Source: JACVRW01 sp963846505
GTDB taxonomy: Bacteria > Actinomycetota > Thermoleophilia > Solirubrobacterales > Thermoleophilaceae
DNA length: 64,000 nt
Assembly: GCA_963846505.1 (NCBI GenBank)
Contig: CAWJWD010000006.1
Location: 620,001-684,000, forward strand
Direction of reading: 5' to 3'
Shown here: piece by piece, positions 16,601-25,589 of the stretch
Numbering within the stretch: the stretch's first letter is position 1
Layout: each line of letters opens with the position of its first letter
The notes under the pieces: model-generated
The model's database searches: none
What the model was told of the DNA's origin: nothing
The model's input: the letters and a program-made list of their open reading frames with translations, nothing else
Program-made: the position numbers and the translations under genes

Positions 16601-17787
16601 ATGAAAGCAGTCACCTGGCATGGAGTCCACGACGTTCGCGTCGACACCGTCCCCGATCCGACCATCGAGCAGCCGACCGACGCGATCGTGCGCGTCACGT
16701 CGAGCGGCATCTGCGGCTCGGACCTGCACCTCTACGAGGTGCTCGGCGCCTTCATCGATCCCGGCGACATCCTCGGGCACGAGCCGATGGGCATCGTCGA
16801 GGCGGTCGGCTCGGAGGTCAGCCACATCGCCCCGGGCGACCGTGTCGTGATCCCCTTCAACATCTCCTGCGGCCACTGCTTCATGTGCGACCACGGGCTG
16901 CAGTCGCAGTGCGAGACCACGCAGGTACGCGAGTACGGCACCGGCGCCGCGCTGCTCGGCTACACCAAGCTCTACGGCCAGGTGCCCGGCGGCCAGGCCG
17001 AGCTGCTGCGCGTGCCGCAGGCCCACTACGGGCCGATCAAGGTGCCCGAGGGACCGCCGGACGATCGCTTCGTCTACCTCTCCGACGTGCTGCCGACCGC
17101 CTGGCAGGCGGTCGAGTACGCCGACGTTCCCGACGGCGGCAGCCTGCTCGTGCTCGGGCTCGGGCCGATCGGCGAGATGTGCACGCGCATCGCGCAACGG
17201 CGCGGCGTCGAGCAGGTGCTGGCGGTCGACCTCGTGCCGGAGCGGCTCGGAGCGCGCCCGCGCCCACGGCGTCGACGCGATCGACCTCGAGGAGGTCGAC
17301 GACCTGGCCGAGCTCGTGCGCGAGCGCACCCAGGGCCGCGGTCCGGACTCGGTGATCGACGCCGTCGGCATGGAGGCGCACGGCTCGCCGATCGGCAAGC
17401 TCGCGCACCGGCTGGCCGGCTTCCTGCCCGACGCCGTCGCCCAGAAGATGGTGCAGACGGCGGGCATCGATCGGCTGGCCGCGCTGCACACGGCGATCGA
17501 GCTGGTGCGCCGCGGGGGCACGATCTCGCTCTCGGGCGTCTACGGCGGTGCGGTCAGCCCGATGCCGATGATCCAGCTGTTCGACAAGCAGGTCAACATG
17601 CGCATGGGCCAGGCGAACGTCCGGCGCTGGATCGACGACCTGATGCCGCACGTGACGGCCGACGACGACCCGCTCGGCGTCGAGGGCTACGCCACGCACC
17701 GCGTGCCGCTCGAGCGAGGCGCCGCACGCGTACGAGATCTTCCAGAAGAAGCAGGACGGGGCGTTCAAGGTCCTGCTGCAGCCATGA
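16601..17787 (+). pseudogene. Zinc-dependent alcohol dehydrogenase, two frameshifts
   Basis: Repaired protein of 394 residues of the medium-chain Zn dehydrogenase family, closest in layout to the glutathione-independent formaldehyde dehydrogenase group. The catalytic Zn motif is SSGICGSDLHLYE with GHEPMGIVEAVGSEV, and the structural Zn loop is NISCGHCFMCDHGLQSQC. The Rossmann motif is GLGPIGEMC and the C-terminus is FQKKQDGAFKVLLQP. Frame breaks are at about 17249 (CTC-G-GAG) and 17715 (GAG-C-GAG). Both are +1 and both leave the flanking protein perfect. The stop overlaps the next gene's ATG. Probably a stress-induced aldehyde or alcohol oxidoreductase. Confidence 0.85.
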
Positions 17788-18746
17788 GTCCCGAGGGTCC
17801 CACCGACATGAAGGCGCGCTCCTGGGGCGGCGTGCTCAAGCGCACCGTCACGGAGTTCAAGAACGACAACCTCAGCGACTGGGCGGCGGCGCTCACCTAC
17901 TACGCGATCCTGGCGATCTTCCCGGCGCTGCTGGCGCTGATCTCGATCCTCGGGCTCGTCGGCCAGTCCGCGACGCAGCCGCTGATCGACAACGTCTCCA
18001 CCGTCGCGCCAGGCGCGGCCAAGGACATCGCCACGGACGCGATCCGCAACCTGCAGCAGGGCCAGGGCGCGGCGGGCGTCCTGTTCGTGGTCGGCCTGGC
18101 AACGGCGATCTGGTCGGCGTCCGGCTACATCGCCGCGTTCATGCGCGCGTCGAACGCGATCTACGACATCGGCGAGGGACGGCCGATCTGGAAGACGCTG
18201 CCGGTGCGCGTGGGGCTGACGTTCGTGCTGCTGGTGCTGACCGCGGTGAGCGCGATCGCGGTCGTGGTGAGCGGCGGGCTGGCGCAGAAGGTGGGCGACA
18301 CGATCGGCGTCGGCTCGACGGCGGTGGACGTCTGGAACATCGCCAAGTGGCCGGTGCTGGTGCTGCTCGTGAGCTTCATGTTCGCGCTGCTGTACTGGGC
18401 CGCGCCGAACGTCAAGCAGCCGGGCTTTCGCTGGGTCAGCCCCGGCGGCATCCTGGCGGTCCTGCTGTGGATCGCCGCCTCGCTCGCGTTCGCGTTCTAC
18501 GTGGCGAACTTCGCCTCGTACAACAAGACCTACGGCGCGCTCGGCGGCGTGATCATCTTCCTCGTCTGGCTCTGGATCTCGAACATCGCGGTGCTGCTGG
18601 GCGCGGAGTTCAACGCCGAGCTGGAACGCGGCCGCCGGCTCGAGGCCGGCCAGCACGCGCAGGACGACCCGTACGTCGAGCCGCGCGACACGCGCAAGCT
18701 CGACGACGACGAGAAGCGCAGTCTGAGCCCGAAGCAGCGCTCCTAG
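17784..18746 (+). CDS. YihY/BrkB family inner-membrane protein
   Basis: A 320-residue protein with six membrane helices and the family signatures DWAAALTYYAILAIFPALLA near residue 32, SGYIAAFMRASNAIYD, the YWAAPN motif and the final VIIFLVWLWISNIAVLLGAEFNAE. The cytosolic C-terminus is charged. It was once called a tRNase BN homologue, and the family is now viewed as transporter-like. Its ATG overlaps the dehydrogenase stop (ATGA). Confidence 0.9.
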   Translation: MSPEGPTDMKARSWGGVLKRTVTEFKNDNLSDWAAALTYYAILAIFPALLALISILGLVGQSATQPLIDNVSTVAPGAAKDIATDAIRNLQQGQGAAGVLFVVGLATAIWSASGYIAAFMRASNAIYDIGEGRPIWKTLPVRVGLTFVLLVLTAVSAIAVVVSGGLAQKVGDTIGVGSTAVDVWNIAKWPVLVLLVSFMFALLYWAAPNVKQPGFRWVSPGGILAVLLWIAASLAFAFYVANFASYNKTYGALGGVIIFLVWLWISNIAVLLGAEFNAELERGRRLEAGQHAQDDPYVEPRDTRKLDDDEKRSLSPKQRS

Positions 18747-18765
18747 CGGGAGGAGCTGCGCGGGC

Positions 18766-19554
18766 TCACTTGCCGCTGCGGTCGAAGGCGCGGCCGGCGA
18801 TCGCGTCGACGAGGGCGGCCGGACCGCGCGTGGCGAGCTTCGCCAGCGCCTCCGGGCCGCCCGGGCCGATCACGTCGTCGTCGGACTCGATGCCCTTGAC
18901 GACCTTCGCCGCCCACTCGGCCGGCTCGACGTGGCCCCAGCCCGAGGCGCTCTTGACGTAGGGCTCGTAGGCGGCCTCGGTGGCATCCATCATGTCCGTG
19001 TCGACGCCCGGGGTGACGAGGTGGGTCACGTCCACGCCGGTGTCCTTCAGCTCGCGCCGCAGCGCCTCGCTGAAGCCGACCACGCCGGCCTTGCTCGCCG
19101 CGTAGGCCGCGACGCCGGGGAAGTGCACGTAGCCGGCGATGCTGGCGTTGTTGACGATCCGCCCGCGGCCGGCGCGCAGCAGCTGCGGCAGCACGAGCTG
19201 GGTCAGGTGCAGCGTCGCGGCGAGGTTGACCTGCACGAGCTCGTAGACGCGGTCGAGCGACTGCTCCTCGAAGCGACCGCCCTCGAACACGCCGGCGTTG
19301 TTGATCAGCACGCTGACGCGAGCCAGCTCGTCGCCGAGCTCGGTCGCGCACTCGCCGATCGACTCGCGCGACGACAGGTCCATGCGCACGGGCCGCACCT
19401 CGAGCGCCCGGCCGGCGGGCAGCGGCGTGAAGCGGGCGACGTCGCGCACGCCGGCGAGCACACGCACGTCGCGGGTCGCCAGCTCCTCCACGAGCGCGCG
19501 CCCGATCCCGCGGTTGGCGCCGGTGACGAGGACGGTCTCTCCAGAGAGGTTCAT
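18766..19554 (-). CDS. Short-chain dehydrogenase/reductase
   Basis: A 262-residue classical SDR: cofactor motif TGANRGIG (about 11-18), NNAGV, catalytic Ser in NNASIAGYVHF and the YAASK catalytic Tyr/Lys. A basic residue after the first strand suggests NADP preference. Substrate unknown. It is the last gene before the GlsB-like gene on the same strand and may share transcription. Confidence 0.9.
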   Translation of the reverse strand: MNLSGETVLVTGANRGIGRALVEELATRDVRVLAGVRDVARFTPLPAGRALEVRPVRMDLSSRESIGECATELGDELARVSVLINNAGVFEGGRFEEQSLDRVYELVQVNLAATLHLTQLVLPQLLRAGRGRIVNNASIAGYVHFPGVAAYAASKAGVVGFSEALRRELKDTGVDVTHLVTPGVDTDMMDATEAAYEPYVKSASGWGHVEPAEWAAKVVKGIESDDDVIGPGGPEALAKLATRGPAALVDAIAGRAFDRSGK

Positions 19555-19606
19555 GGCTGCTGCTCCGAGGGTGGGGGCGGGATCGGTTGGGCGCGCAAGC
19601 CGTCGC

Positions 19607-19912
19607 TCATCGCGTCGCCGGACCGCGTCCGCGCGACGCCGGGCCGACTCGCCGGACGATGAAGCCCGCCACGAGCAGGACGATCACGACGCCGATGATC
19701 GCGCTGACGATGCCGCCGAGGTCGAAGGCGTCGTCGTCGCCGATGCCCAGGCCGCGAGTGAAGACCAGATAGCCGACGAACGCGCCGACCAGCCCCAGGA
19801 CGATCGACGCTAGCCACGAGCTCGGTCCGCTCATGCCGCTGAGGGCGTCGTTGGGGATCAGGGCCCGACCGATGAAGCCGGCCACGAGCCCGAGGATCAG
19901 TGCTCCGATCAT
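19607..19912 (-). CDS. GlsB/YeaQ/YmgE family stress membrane protein
   Basis: A 101-residue protein with three hydrophobic Gly-rich helices: GALILGLVAGFIGRALIP at the start, WLASIVLGLVGAFVGYLV in the middle and IVSAIIGVVIVLLVAGFIV near the end. These are the hallmarks of transglycosylase-associated/GlsB proteins, commonly under general-stress control. A GTTT-N15-GGGCAG box lies 34 nt upstream. Confidence 0.88.
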   Translation of the reverse strand: MIGALILGLVAGFIGRALIPNDALSGMSGPSSWLASIVLGLVGAFVGYLVFTRGLGIGDDDAFDLGGIVSAIIGVVIVLLVAGFIVRRVGPASRGRGPATR

Positions 19913-19945
19913 CTAGGGGTACTCCTCGTCGAGGTCGCTCCTCTG

Positions 19946-19970
19946 CTGCCCGTTCGGTACACGTCGAAAC
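19946..19970 (-). promoter_or_regulatory. SigB/SigF-like promoter of the GlsB-like gene
   Basis: On the minus strand GTTT (19970-19967) is followed after 15 nt by GGGCAG (19951-19946). Confidence 0.5.
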
Positions 19971-20033
19971 GCCAGCTACCCGGGCGGACTCGAAGCGTTC
20001 GAGCTCCGCCCGGGCTGGCCAAGGAGCCTGCGG

Positions 20034-21068
20034 TCAGGCCTTCGCCGGCTCGCGCTCGGTCGTCTCGATCACGGTCTTGCGACCCTTGTGCGCGCGCTCG
20101 TACGAGCGCGCGGCCGCCAGGCGCTTGTCGTCGGCGTCCGACAGGGCAGTGATGACCTCGTCGGCGGTCTGCTGGTCGTAGCCGCTCCACGGCTCGGCGC
20201 CGCGCAGCGAGTCGATCCGCTCCATCACCGTCGTGCGGCCCTGGTTGCGGCGCTCGTAGGACTGGACGACGACCAGGTCGACCTGGGACAGCTCGCCCAG
20301 CCGGCGGCCGATCTCCTCGGCGGTGAGGGCGTCGTAGCGAGCGATCGGCAGGTCCTGCGCCGACGCCGCGGCGCCCTTGGCCTCACCTTCGACACGGGTC
20401 ACGCCCGGAGCCTTGCGCGCCTGACGAGCGCCGCGCTTGGCGCTGGCCGTGGCACGCTGGGTACCCGCCTTGGCGGTCTTGCGGGCGCGCCGCCCGGCGC
20501 CGCGAGCGACATCGGCCGCCCCGGTCTTCGTGACGTCGTAAGAGCCCTCGCCCTCGACGTCCGCGCCGACGACCGCCGCGGTGAGCGCGGGGATCTCCTT
20601 CAGGACGCGCTCCAGCATCCGCTCCTCGTCGGCGCGGATCGACGCGGCGAGCTTGGCGGTCTCGTCGTCGCCGACGCCACGCGCCAGCCGCTCCAACGCG
20701 GTGTAGGTGGCGATCTCGAGCGCCTCGGTGGCGCAGGTGTCCTTGGCGTTCTTGAGCACCTTCTCCTCGGCGCTCGTGCCGCGCACGAGGTCGAACGGAG
20801 TCTTGGCGAGCGCGAGCGCCTGGCCGGCGACGCTCTCGGCGATGCCGACGCCGAGCTGCAGCGGATTGCGGCCATGGCGCAGCCGGCCGAGCCGAGCCTG
20901 CAAGCGCTCGGCGTGGTCGCGCGTCTCGCGCAGATGCTGCTCGAGCGCCTTGCGGTAGCTGCCGCGCGGCGTCATCGCAATCTGGGATTGGAGCACGCGG
21001 GTCAGCGCGCGCTCGGAGGCATGAGCCTCGTTGAGGTACTGAACGATCTTCTGTTCGGAGGAGTCCAT
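20034..21068 (-). CDS. DUF892-like ferritin-fold protein with C-terminal YE repeats
   Basis: A 344-residue protein. Residues 1-165 resemble YciE/YciF (DUF892) helical bundles: IVQYLNEAHASERALTRVLQ, LEQHLRETRDHAERLQARL, and a TALERLARGVGDDETAKL helix. A basic Ala/Lys/Arg linker (about 185-235) follows. Residues 245-340 hold two copies of a short module, YDALTAEEIGRRLGELSQV...SYERRNQGRTTVMERI and YDQQTADEVITALSDADD...SYERAHKGRKTVIE. The family is stress-linked. The repeat module may be a DNA- or protein-binding helix pair. A weak GTTG-N14-GGGCAC box lies at 21078-21101. Confidence 0.75.
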   Translation of the reverse strand: MDSSEQKIVQYLNEAHASERALTRVLQSQIAMTPRGSYRKALEQHLRETRDHAERLQARLGRLRHGRNPLQLGVGIAESVAGQALALAKTPFDLVRGTSAEEKVLKNAKDTCATEALEIATYTALERLARGVGDDETAKLAASIRADEERMLERVLKEIPALTAAVVGADVEGEGSYDVTKTGAADVARGAGRRARKTAKAGTQRATASAKRGARQARKAPGVTRVEGEAKGAAASAQDLPIARYDALTAEEIGRRLGELSQVDLVVVQSYERRNQGRTTVMERIDSLRGAEPWSGYDQQTADEVITALSDADDKRLAAARSYERAHKGRKTVIETTEREPAKA

Positions 21069-21111
21069 CCTGCACTGGTGCCCGTGTGGGGCCCGCTCAA
21101 CCGTCGATCCG

Positions 21112-21915
21112 TCAGTCGGGCTGCAAGGCGGCCAGGGCCTGGCGCAGCAGGCGCGACACGTGCATCTGCGAGAAGCCGATGCGCACGCCGATCTCGCGCT
21201 GGGTGAGGTCCTCCGTGAAGCGCAGTCGCAGGACCTCGCGTTGGATCTCGGGCAGGTGCTGCCACGCGGCGGCCAGCTCGGTCCGGCCCTCGACGAGCTC
21301 GTAGTGATGGTCCCGAGCGCCGATCAGCTCGACCAGCGGCGCCGCGTCTCCGTCGACGTCGAGCGGCGTGTCGAGCGACGTGGTCCCATAGGCGGTCGCG
21401 GCTTCCTGTCCCTCGATCACTTCCTCGGCGCTGTGCCCGGTGGCCTCGGCCAGCTCGGCGATGGTGGGCGACCGCATCAGCTCCTTCGACAGCCGCTCGG
21501 TCTCGCGCGTGAGCAGCAACGTCCGCTCCTGCAGGCCGCGCGGCACGTGCAGCGCCCAGCCCTTGTCGCGGAAGTGGCGCTTGAGCTCGCCGAGGATCGT
21601 CGGCGCGGCGTAGCTGGTGAACTTCGAGCCGCGCTGCGGCTCGAAGCGGTCGATCGCCTTGATCAACCCCATGTAGGCGACCTGCAGCAGGTCCTCGAAG
21701 GGCTCGTCCATGTACGAGTAGCGCCCGGTGAGGTCCCGGGCGAAGGGTAGGAAGCGCTCCACCAGCTCTTCGCGCAGCGCGAGATCGCCGCTGTCGTAAT
21801 ACGCGCGCAGCAGCCAGCGCTCGAGCGGGGAGTTCTTGACGACGCCAACTTCGCGCTCGTACCTGAGGCCCGGCGGCCTGGCCGGACGGGATGGTGCTTC
21901 TACGGTGACGCTCAT
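21112..21915 (-). CDS. SigB/SigF/SigG family RNA polymerase sigma factor
   Basis: A 267-residue group 3 sigma factor. Region 2 is at about 45-115 (LVERFLPFARDLTGRYSY, DLLQVAYMGLIKAIDRF, GSKFTSYAAPTILGELKRHF), region 3 at about 120-190 (VPRGLQERTLLL) and region 4 at about 205-265 (LPEIQREVLRLRFTEDLTQREIGVRIGFSQMHVSRLL). A strong GGAGG precedes the ATG. The PP2C phosphatase and STAS protein at 23.9-26.0 kb are the classic partner-switch components, although an RsbW-type kinase is seen only as the domain fused to the phosphatase. Boxes of the type it should recognise precede several nearby genes. Confidence 0.92.
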   Translation of the reverse strand: MSVTVEAPSRPARPPGLRYEREVGVVKNSPLERWLLRAYYDSGDLALREELVERFLPFARDLTGRYSYMDEPFEDLLQVAYMGLIKAIDRFEPQRGSKFTSYAAPTILGELKRHFRDKGWALHVPRGLQERTLLLTRETERLSKELMRSPTIAELAEATGHSAEEVIEGQEAATAYGTTSLDTPLDVDGDAAPLVELIGARDHHYELVEGRTELAAAWQHLPEIQREVLRLRFTEDLTQREIGVRIGFSQMHVSRLLRQALAALQPD

Positions 21916-22082
21916 GCGGAGACCTCCGTCGGTTGATGGACCGAGGTCTCACTGGCGACCGGTGCTGGCGTCCGCGCGGCGTCCCCCCTTGGGACTTGCT
22001 GGGTATCGCCCTGGACCGTCGATCGCGATCCGGGCCAACGCCCTGTCACCTCACGGTAGCGACAGGAGACCGATCTGTCTAA

Positions 22083-23006
22083 CTAGTTGCCGCCGAGGGC
22101 GTCGATCAGCTGCTTCTTGCTCATCTTCGTGCGCCCCTCGATGCCCTCGTCGCGCGCCCGCTCGACCAACTCGCCCTTGGTCAGATCGTCGAGGGCGTCG
22201 TCGCTCTCGGCGTCGAAGCCCAGCGGCCGCTCGGCGCGCACGTTCGCGAGCGTGCGCTCGAGCGCGGCCATCAGGTCCGGCGCGGGGGCCGGCTGCTCGG
22301 CCGGCTCGGGGGCCTCGATCTTGCGGCGCTTGCGCTTGTCCTCGATCACCTGCCGCAGGCGCTCGCGGTAGTGGTCCTCGTAGCGCTCGGGATCCCACTC
22401 GGTCGACAGCTGCTCGATCAGCGCGACGGCGTTGTCGAGCTGCTTCTTGGTCGGCTCCCTGCCACCCGTGGGAATCGGCTTGGTGGGCCGCACCTCGTCG
22501 TGGAAGAGCATCGTCGTCAGCGTCAGCGCGCCGTCGCGCACCCGCACTGCGGCCAGGTACTCCTTCGTGCGCAGCACGAAGCGACCGAGCGCGATCCGGT
22601 CGGTGCGCTCCATCACCTCTGCCAGCAGCCGGTAGGCGCGCAGCGTGCCCTCGCTGTCGCCGGCCGGGACGAGGAAGTAGGGATGGTCGAAGTAGATCGG
22701 ATCGACCTCGGGCAGCTCGACGAATGCCTCGACGTCGATCGTGCGCGTCTTGCGCGGCTGCACCGACGCGAGCTCCTCGTCGGTGACGACCACCTGCTTG
22801 CCGTCGAGGTCGAAGCTGCGCGCGACCTCCTCCCACGTCACCTCGACGTCCTCCTGCTTGCAGAAGCGCCGCTGCTCGATCGGCGTCTTGTCCGCGTCGT
22901 GCAGCTGCTTGAAGTGGAAGTCGAGGTCGCGCGCGGCGCTGACCAGCTGCACCGGCACGTTGACGAGGCCGAAGCTGAGCGAGCCGCTCCAGAGCGCGCG
23001 CGCCAC
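22083..23006 (-). CDS. ku: Ku DNA end-binding protein (copy 1)
   Basis: A 307-residue bacterial Ku, the ring protein that holds double-strand ends in non-homologous end joining. N-terminal LWSGSLSFGLVNVPVQLVSA, central CKQEDVEVTWEE and LFHDEVRPTKPIP are family hallmarks. The extended C-terminus (about 270-305, DLTKGELVERARDEGIEGR and KKQLIDAL) is a SAP/Rho-N-like helix pair often involved in DNA or ligase contact. It lies 2 nt after the stop of the second ku gene, so the two are in one operon. No ligD lies in the window. Confidence 0.95.
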   Translation of the reverse strand: MARALWSGSLSFGLVNVPVQLVSAARDLDFHFKQLHDADKTPIEQRRFCKQEDVEVTWEEVARSFDLDGKQVVVTDEELASVQPRKTRTIDVEAFVELPEVDPIYFDHPYFLVPAGDSEGTLRAYRLLAEVMERTDRIALGRFVLRTKEYLAAVRVRDGALTLTTMLFHDEVRPTKPIPTGGREPTKKQLDNAVALIEQLSTEWDPERYEDHYRERLRQVIEDKRKRRKIEAPEPAEQPAPAPDLMAALERTLANVRAERPLGFDAESDDALDDLTKGELVERARDEGIEGRTKMSKKQLIDALGGN

Positions 23007-23008
23007 CG

Positions 23009-23779
23009 CTAGCCCTTCGCTCCGATGCTCGCCTGCAGCGCGGCGACGAGATCGTCGCCCTGCTCGGGCTCCTCCTCGGCGACGAGGTCGATCTCCTCGC
23101 CCGACGCCTTGCGCTTCAGCAGCTCCAGCACGGCCTCGCGGTAGCTGTCCTCGTAGTCGGTGGGGTCGAACGGCCGCGCGAGCGAGTCGACCAGCCGGCC
23201 GGCCATCTCCACCTCGCGCTTGGAGGGCTTGCGGTCGACCGAGGGAAGCTCGAGGTCATCGGCTGCGACGACCTCGTCGTGGAAGCGCAGCGTGTGCAGC
23301 GCCAGCACGTCGTCCAGCGCCCGGATCGCCACGAGGTACTCGCGGTCGTGGAAGGTGAAGCGGCCGATGCCGGCACGGCCCGAGCGCCGCAACGCCTCGA
23401 ACAGCAGCCGATGGGCGTCCTGGTCGTCGCCCGAGCCGACGTAGTAGGTCTTCTCGAAGAAGACCGGATCGACGTCGGCCACGTCGACGAACTCGATCAG
23501 CTCGATCAGCTTGCCCCGATCGCCGGCCGCCGCCTTGATCTCGTCCTTGTCGAGCACGACGAACCGACCCTCGGAGATCTCGAAGCCCTTGACGACGTGG
23601 TCGTAGTCGACCACCTGTCCGTCCTTCGGGCAGATGCGGCGGTGCTCGATGCGCGCGCCGTCCTTGACGTGCACCTCGTGGAAGCGCACGGTCTTCGACT
23701 CCGTCGCCGTGTACAGCTTCACGGGAACGTTCACCAACCCCAGGCTGACCGTTCCGTTCCAGATCGAGCGTGGCGCCAT
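23009..23779 (-). CDS. ku: Ku DNA end-binding protein (copy 2)
   Basis: A 256-residue Ku paralogue starting MAPRSIWNGTVSLGLVNVPV. It has the same core as copy 1 (RICPKDGQVVDYDHVVKGFE, TLRFHDEVVAADD) but lacks the SAP-like tail, ending at QASIGAKG. An upstream open frame extends to 24043, but this ATG gives the family N-terminus. A GGGTAT with a poor GATT 16 nt before it lies 10 nt upstream of the start. The two Ku copies differ enough to form a heteromer. Confidence 0.95.
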   Translation of the reverse strand: MAPRSIWNGTVSLGLVNVPVKLYTATESKTVRFHEVHVKDGARIEHRRICPKDGQVVDYDHVVKGFEISEGRFVVLDKDEIKAAAGDRGKLIELIEFVDVADVDPVFFEKTYYVGSGDDQDAHRLLFEALRRSGRAGIGRFTFHDREYLVAIRALDDVLALHTLRFHDEVVAADDLELPSVDRKPSKREVEMAGRLVDSLARPFDPTDYEDSYREAVLELLKRKASGEEIDLVAEEEPEQGDDLVAALQASIGAKG

Positions 23780-23939
23780 GAGGAAGCGATACCCGGCAAG
23801 CGGCGCCGCGAATCGGGCCAGGCCGGCGCGCGTCGAGGACGACGGGTACGGCCGCACGTCCTCTACGCGAGTCCGCGCGGCCGCCGCCCGCGCTTGCTGC
23901 TGCCCGATGCCTAGCCGGAGTAACAGCGGAAAGGAGTGC

Positions 23940-25589
23940 ATGGCCTCGGATGGCCAGCGCTTGACGGCGGGTGGTGTGGGCAGAATCTCCTCGATGACTA
24001 CCCGCGTATCCACGGACAGGCTGAGGGATCTCCAGAGCGTCACCGACGCCGAGCTCGCCTACCTGCCCCTGGAGGAGCTGCTGCAGGAACTGCTCAACCG
24101 GGTGGTCGCGATCCTCCACGTCGACACCGCCGTCGTGCTGCTGCTCGAGTACGACGGCAAGACACTGCTCGCCCGCGCCGCGAAGGGCCTCGAGGAGGAA
24201 GTCGAGCGCGGCGTGCGCATTCCCGTCGGCCGCGGCTTCGCCGGACGCGTGGCGGCCAGTCGCATGCCCGTCCGGATCACCGACCTCGAGCACGCGGAGA
24301 TCGTCAACCCGCTGCTGCGTGGCAAGGGCCTCAAGTCGCTGCTCGGCGTGCCGCTCGTGGTCGAGGGTGAGGTGATCGGGGTGCTGCACGTCGGCTCCCA
24401 ACGCGACCGCGTGTTCAGCGACGACGACGTCGAGTTGCTCCAGCGCGCCGGCGACCGTGCCGCGCTGGCGATCCGCGGCCGGCTCACCGAGCGCGAGCGC
24501 GGCCTCGCCGACGCGCTTCAGCGCAGCCTGATTCCGGTGCTGCCGGAATTCCCGGGCGTCGCGATGGCGGGCCGCTATCTGCCGGCCGCCTCCGCTCGCC
24601 TCGGTGGCGACTGGTACGACGCCTTCCCCCTGCCCGGCGGTCGCCTCGCGCTCGCGATCGGCGACGTCGTCGGCCGCAGCTTCCAGGCGGCGGCGCTGAT
24701 GGGACAGCTGCGCAGCGGCCTGCGGGCCTACGCGCTCGACGGTATGACGCCGCACAAGGTGCTGGAGCGCACGAGCCACCTGCTGCGCCAGCTCGGCCCG
24801 GGCCGCAGCGCGACGGTCCTGTACCTCGTCATCGATCCGCACGGCGGCCGCCTGACGCTCGCCGGCGCCGGACACCCGCCACCAGTGGTGACGAGCGGGA
24901 ACGGCGAGGCGTCGTTCGTCGAACTACCGCCCTCGGTACCGCTCGGCGCCGTGCGCCAGCCGCGCTACGAGGAGTCGGAGCAGCGCCTGGAGCCGGGTTC
25001 GACGCTGGTCCTGTTCACCGACGGGCTGGTAGAGCAGGGCGGCGACGGCCTCGACGCCGGCCTCGAGCGCCTGCGCGAGGCGGTGAGAGATGGCAACGGG
25101 GAGGAGCTCGAGCTCCGATGCGACGCGATCGTCGACGCGATGCTGCCCGACGGTCCAGGCCGTGACGACGCGGCGCTGCTGGCCATCCGAGCGCTGCCGC
25201 TGGCCGATCCGCTCGTCGTGCGCATGCCCGCCGAGGTCGACTCGATTCCCGTCGTGCGACGCGTGCTCGGACGCTGGCTCGACGAGGCCGGCGCCAGCCC
25301 GGCCGCGATCGAGGACATCTCGCTCGCCTGCTCGGAGGCTTGCGCCAACGCGATCGAGCACGCCTACACGCCGGCGCCGAACAGCCTCGAAGTCCACGCC
25401 TCGACGTCGTCAGACGGGGTCGCGACGGTCTTGGTGCGCGACTTCGGTCAGTGGCGCGCGCCGCGTGGCACCAACCGTGGTCGCGGCCTGCTGCTGATGG
25501 AGGGCCTGATGGACTCCGTGGACGTCGAGCGCGGCGAGCACGGCACGACCGTCCGCCTCGTCCGCGATCTTGGGAACGTGCAGCCATGA
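23940..25589 (+). CDS. GAF - SpoIIE/PP2C phosphatase - HATPase regulator
   Basis: A 549-residue three-domain stress regulator. A GAF sensor covers about 60-190 (VAILHVDTAVVLLLEYDGKT, VGRGFAGRVAASRMPV). The SpoIIE-type PP2C domain covers about 220-405 (LGGDWYDAF, AIGDVVGRSFQAAALMGQLR, LVLFTDGLVEQ, GRDDAALL supplying the metal Asp residues). A histidine-kinase-like ATPase covers about 430-545 (CSEACANAIEHAY N-box, NRGRGLLLMEGLMD G-box). Phosphatase and RsbW-type kinase in one chain could both dephosphorylate and re-phosphorylate the adjacent STAS protein. AAAGGAG favours the ATG at 23940, and 23994 is an alternative. The stop overlaps the STAS start. Confidence 0.92.
   Translation: MASDGQRLTAGGVGRISSMTTRVSTDRLRDLQSVTDAELAYLPLEELLQELLNRVVAILHVDTAVVLLLEYDGKTLLARAAKGLEEEVERGVRIPVGRGFAGRVAASRMPVRITDLEHAEIVNPLLRGKGLKSLLGVPLVVEGEVIGVLHVGSQRDRVFSDDDVELLQRAGDRAALAIRGRLTERERGLADALQRSLIPVLPEFPGVAMAGRYLPAASARLGGDWYDAFPLPGGRLALAIGDVVGRSFQAAALMGQLRSGLRAYALDGMTPHKVLERTSHLLRQLGPGRSATVLYLVIDPHGGRLTLAGAGHPPPVVTSGNGEASFVELPPSVPLGAVRQPRYEESEQRLEPGSTLVLFTDGLVEQGGDGLDAGLERLREAVRDGNGEELELRCDAIVDAMLPDGPGRDDAALLAIRALPLADPLVVRMPAEVDSIPVVRRVLGRWLDEAGASPAAIEDISLACSEACANAIEHAYTPAPNSLEVHASTSSDGVATVLVRDFGQWRAPRGTNRGRGLLLMEGLMDSVDVERGEHGTTVRLVRDLGNVQP

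Noticed and set aside
22083..23779. A complete NHEJ operon with ligase
   Set aside because: No LigD polymerase, nuclease or ligase domain is encoded next to the ku genes or elsewhere in the window.
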